Assembly: GCA_020853255.1 (NCBI GenBank)
Contig: JADYZI010000520.1
Location: forward strand, 1-14,999
Source of the DNA: Acidobacteriota bacterium
GTDB taxonomy: Bacteria; Acidobacteriota; Blastocatellia; Pyrinomonadales; Pyrinomonadaceae
Direction of reading: 5' to 3'
DNA: 14,999 bases
Shown here: positions 13,365 through 14,999 of the stretch, piece after piece
How the letters are laid out: every line of letters begins with the position of its first letter
Numbering within the stretch: the stretch's first letter is position 1
Notes under the pieces: generated by a model
Database searches by the model: none
Seen by the model: only the letters and a program-made list of their open reading frames with translations
Told to the model about the DNA's origin: nothing
Made by a program: the position numbers and the translations under genes

Positions 13365-14384
13365 ATGAACGAACGCTATAGCCGGCAGATACTTTTTGCT
13401 GAGATCGGCAAGGTGGGGCAGGAGCGGCTGCTTGGGGCGCGGGTGCTGTTGGTCGGGTGCGGGGCGCTTGGGGCCTCGCATGCGGAGATGCTGGCGCGGG
13501 CTGGGGTTGGGCGGTTGCGGATAGTCGATCGGGATTTTGTGGAGTTCACGAATCTTCAACGGCAAACGCTGTTCAAGGAATCTGACGCTGCCGAACAGAT
13601 GCCAAAAGCCATCGCCGCAAAGGTGCGCATAGCCGAAATAAATTCAGGGATCGAGGTCGAGGCCGTCGTGGCGGATGTTAATAATTCGAATATCGAATCA
13701 CTGATCGACGGCTGCGACATCGTGCTCGACGGAACGGATAATTTTCAGATCCGCTATCTGGTGAACGATGCATGCGTCAAACTCGGCACGACGTGGATCT
13801 ACGGTGCGGCCGTTTCAAGCTACGGCACCACGATGACCGTGATCCCCGGCGAAACGCCTTGTCTTCGCTGCATCTTTGACGAAATGCCCGACGCCGGAAG
13901 TTCGCCGACCTGCGACACTGCCGGCGTGATAATGCCGATAATTTCAAGCATTGCGTCCGTCCAGGTTGCCGAAGCGATCAAACTGCTTGTCGGCGATCTT
14001 GATTCCCTCCACCGCTCGCTTATTCAGATAGACATTTGGCGGAACGATTGGCGGAAAATAAAGCTCGCCGGGCCAGAGCCGAATTGTAAAACCTGCGTAC
14101 AGCACAGGTACGAATTCCTTGACGCCGACGCGGTCGAATTCTCAGCCGTCCTCTGCGGCCGCGACGCCGTCCAGATAGCTCCGCCGCGGCCCGTGAAGAT
14201 CGATCTTTCGGGCTTTGCGGCAAAACTTTCCAATATTTCGGGCGTCAAATGGAATGAATATCTTGTGCGGTTTACCGTCAACGGTAATGAGATCACACTC
14301 TTCGCCGACGGGCGAGCGATCGTGAAAGGGACCGGCGATGTTACCGTGGCGAGATCGTTGTATTCAAGGTATGTTGGGTCGTAA
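13365..14384 (+). CDS. ThiF/MoeB/HesA-family E1-like adenylyltransferase
   Basis: 339 residues. Members adenylate the C-terminal Gly-Gly of a ubiquitin-like sulfur carrier (ThiS or MoaD) for thiamine or molybdopterin synthesis. Seen here: RYSRQILFAEIG (4-15), the nucleotide loop GCGALGASHAEML (31-43), the DRDFVEFTNLQRQTLF segment (55-70), and DGTDNFQIRYLVND (122-135). Zinc ligands are the pairs Cys166-x2-Cys169 and Cys241-x2-Cys244, and a likely catalytic Cys is in PTCDTAGV (Cys183). After residue ~250 there is a short C-terminal domain (SAVLCGRDAVQI, FADGRAIVKGT, ARSLYSRYVG) instead of a rhodanese; the same layout occurs in some ThiF-type proteins. No carrier gene lies beside it, so ThiF versus MoeB is undecided. 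The first ~60 codons use far more GGG, CGG and GCG than the rest. Confidence 0.9.
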   Translation: MNERYSRQILFAEIGKVGQERLLGARVLLVGCGALGASHAEMLARAGVGRLRIVDRDFVEFTNLQRQTLFKESDAAEQMPKAIAAKVRIAEINSGIEVEAVVADVNNSNIESLIDGCDIVLDGTDNFQIRYLVNDACVKLGTTWIYGAAVSSYGTTMTVIPGETPCLRCIFDEMPDAGSSPTCDTAGVIMPIISSIASVQVAEAIKLLVGDLDSLHRSLIQIDIWRNDWRKIKLAGPEPNCKTCVQHRYEFLDADAVEFSAVLCGRDAVQIAPPRPVKIDLSGFAAKLSNISGVKWNEYLVRFTVNGNEITLFADGRAIVKGTGDVTVARSLYSRYVGS

Positions 14385-14425
14385 GGCCAGTCTTTAGCTG
14401 TCTTTGCGATAACGATTTTTTTTTA

Positions 14426-14461
14426 ACACAAAGATCACTAAATTGAAGACACAAAGGGCAC
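14426..14461. repeat. Short direct repeat ACACAAAG..CAC in the gap before the NADH dehydrogenase gene
   Basis: ACACAAAGATCAC (14426-14438) and ACACAAAGGGCAC (14449-14461) are 23 bp apart, after a run of nine T residues. A/C-rich 'cacaaag' tracts like this recur in intergenic DNA of related genomes as I recall them. They may simply form the untranslated leader of the next gene; no clear promoter was found. Confidence 0.5.
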
Positions 14462-14482
14462 AAAAAGTAATCGGAGCAAAGT

Positions 14483-14999
14483 ATGAGCAACAAGGCAAGG
14501 GTGGTGATAGTAGGCGGCGGATTTGGCGGTCTTTGGGCGGCCAAAGCGTTAGCGAACAAGGCGGTGGATGTTACGCTGGTTGACCGTAAGAATCATCATG
14601 TTTTCCAGCCGCTTCTTTATCAGGTAGCGACGGCCGTACTATCGCCGGGCGAGATCGCAACGCCGATCAGGCGAATTCTCCATTACGCAAAAAATATTGA
14701 GGTCATCCTCGGCGAAGTTACGGGTTTTGATACCGAAGAGAAGACCGTTCGCCTTGATAACGGGGCGGAGTTGGAGTTCGACTATCTCATAGTCGCGGCC
14801 GGTGCACGCCATGCTTATTTTGGGCACGACGAATGGGAAGTTTCAGCACCGGGCCTGAAGACGATAGAGGACGCGGTCGAGATCCGCCGCCGGGTGCTGC
14901 TCGCCTTTGAGCTTGCGGAACGACAGTCCTATCTACGCGGCAAGGGCGAAAACCTGAACTTTGTCGTTGTCGGCGGCGGGCCAACAGGCGTGGAACTCG
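14483..14999 (+). CDS. ndh: Type II NADH dehydrogenase (NDH-2, FAD/NAD(P)-dependent oxidoreductase), 5' part; runs off the window
   Basis: The first 172 codons of a family normally ~400-450 residues long. NDH-2 is a monotopic membrane enzyme passing electrons from NADH through FAD to quinone without pumping protons. Seen here: the FAD-binding motif VVIVGGGFGGLWAAKAL (7-23), a beta strand ending in Asp (VTLVDRKNHH), and the family-specific FQPLLYQVATAVLSPGEIA. Also present are EFDYLIVAAGARHAYFGHDEW (about 95-115) and the second dinucleotide motif FVVVGGGPTGVEL (the NADH site) at the window edge. GGAG at 14473-14476 lies 6 nt before the ATG and supports the start. Confidence 0.93.
   Translation, partial: MSNKARVVIVGGGFGGLWAAKALANKAVDVTLVDRKNHHVFQPLLYQVATAVLSPGEIATPIRRILHYAKNIEVILGEVTGFDTEEKTVRLDNGAELEFDYLIVAAGARHAYFGHDEWEVSAPGLKTIEDAVEIRRRVLLAFELAERQSYLRGKGENLNFVVVGGGPTGVEL

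Overview
The window looks like a chromosomal segment from an Acidobacteriota bacterium, most likely class Blastocatellia (Pyrinomonadaceae-like). This is inferred from the gene style: a long OmpR-type winged-helix/membrane/TPR regulator, a DinB-like protein beside a CGNR zinc-finger regulator, a VapC-like PIN protein with a small co-encoded partner, an XAC2610-type secreted protein, and hairpin-rich dispersed intergenic repeats. No rRNA, tRNA, CRISPR array, transposase or integrase gene was recognised.

Layout. 1-984 is the 3' part of groEL, followed by hairpins and a strong terminator. 1118-1824 is a two-gene PIN toxin/antitoxin-like module. It runs directly into a 30-codon relic of a second groEL 3' end (1769-1858), which has its own hairpins and terminator. 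2016-3983 (minus) is a wHTH-TM-TPR regulator, divergent from a secreted beta-helix-like protein (4124-5353). 5380-5835 is a non-coding array of short hairpins repeating every ~200 bp. After a small orphan ORF (5907-6110) comes a third, frameshifted groEL 3' end (6127-6176), again with the same kind of downstream hairpins and terminator. 6392-8029 is a secreted S41-family peptidase. 8192-9448 holds divergent DinB-like and CGNR regulator genes that share a well-defined double promoter with two 30-bp inverted repeats. Immediately behind the CGNR gene lies a relic of the 3' end of an S41 peptidase gene (9467-9643). Then follow an NAD(P)-binding Rossmann protein (9987-10685), three co-directional small membrane proteins (10812-12200), an XAC2610-like secreted protein (12494-13189), a ThiF/MoeB/HesA-type adenylyltransferase (13365-14384), and the 5' part of a type II NADH dehydrogenase (14483 to the window end).

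The most striking feature is a recurring architecture: an intact gene, then 1-4 kb of accessory cargo, then a diverged 3'-terminal fragment of the same gene abutting the last co-directional cargo gene. It occurs twice for groEL (nested or serial) and once for the S41 peptidase. This suggests that cargo repeatedly entered this locus by recombination that duplicated or replaced gene 3' ends, or that tandem gene copies were repeatedly beheaded. A second theme is that several genes have a -10-like hexamer only 6-9 nt from the ATG and no Shine-Dalgarno, which suggests leaderless or near-leaderless transcripts.

Functional links are modest. The CGNR protein probably regulates itself and the DinB-like gene. 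The wHTH-TPR protein may regulate the divergent secreted protein. The three membrane proteins probably form an operon of unknown function.
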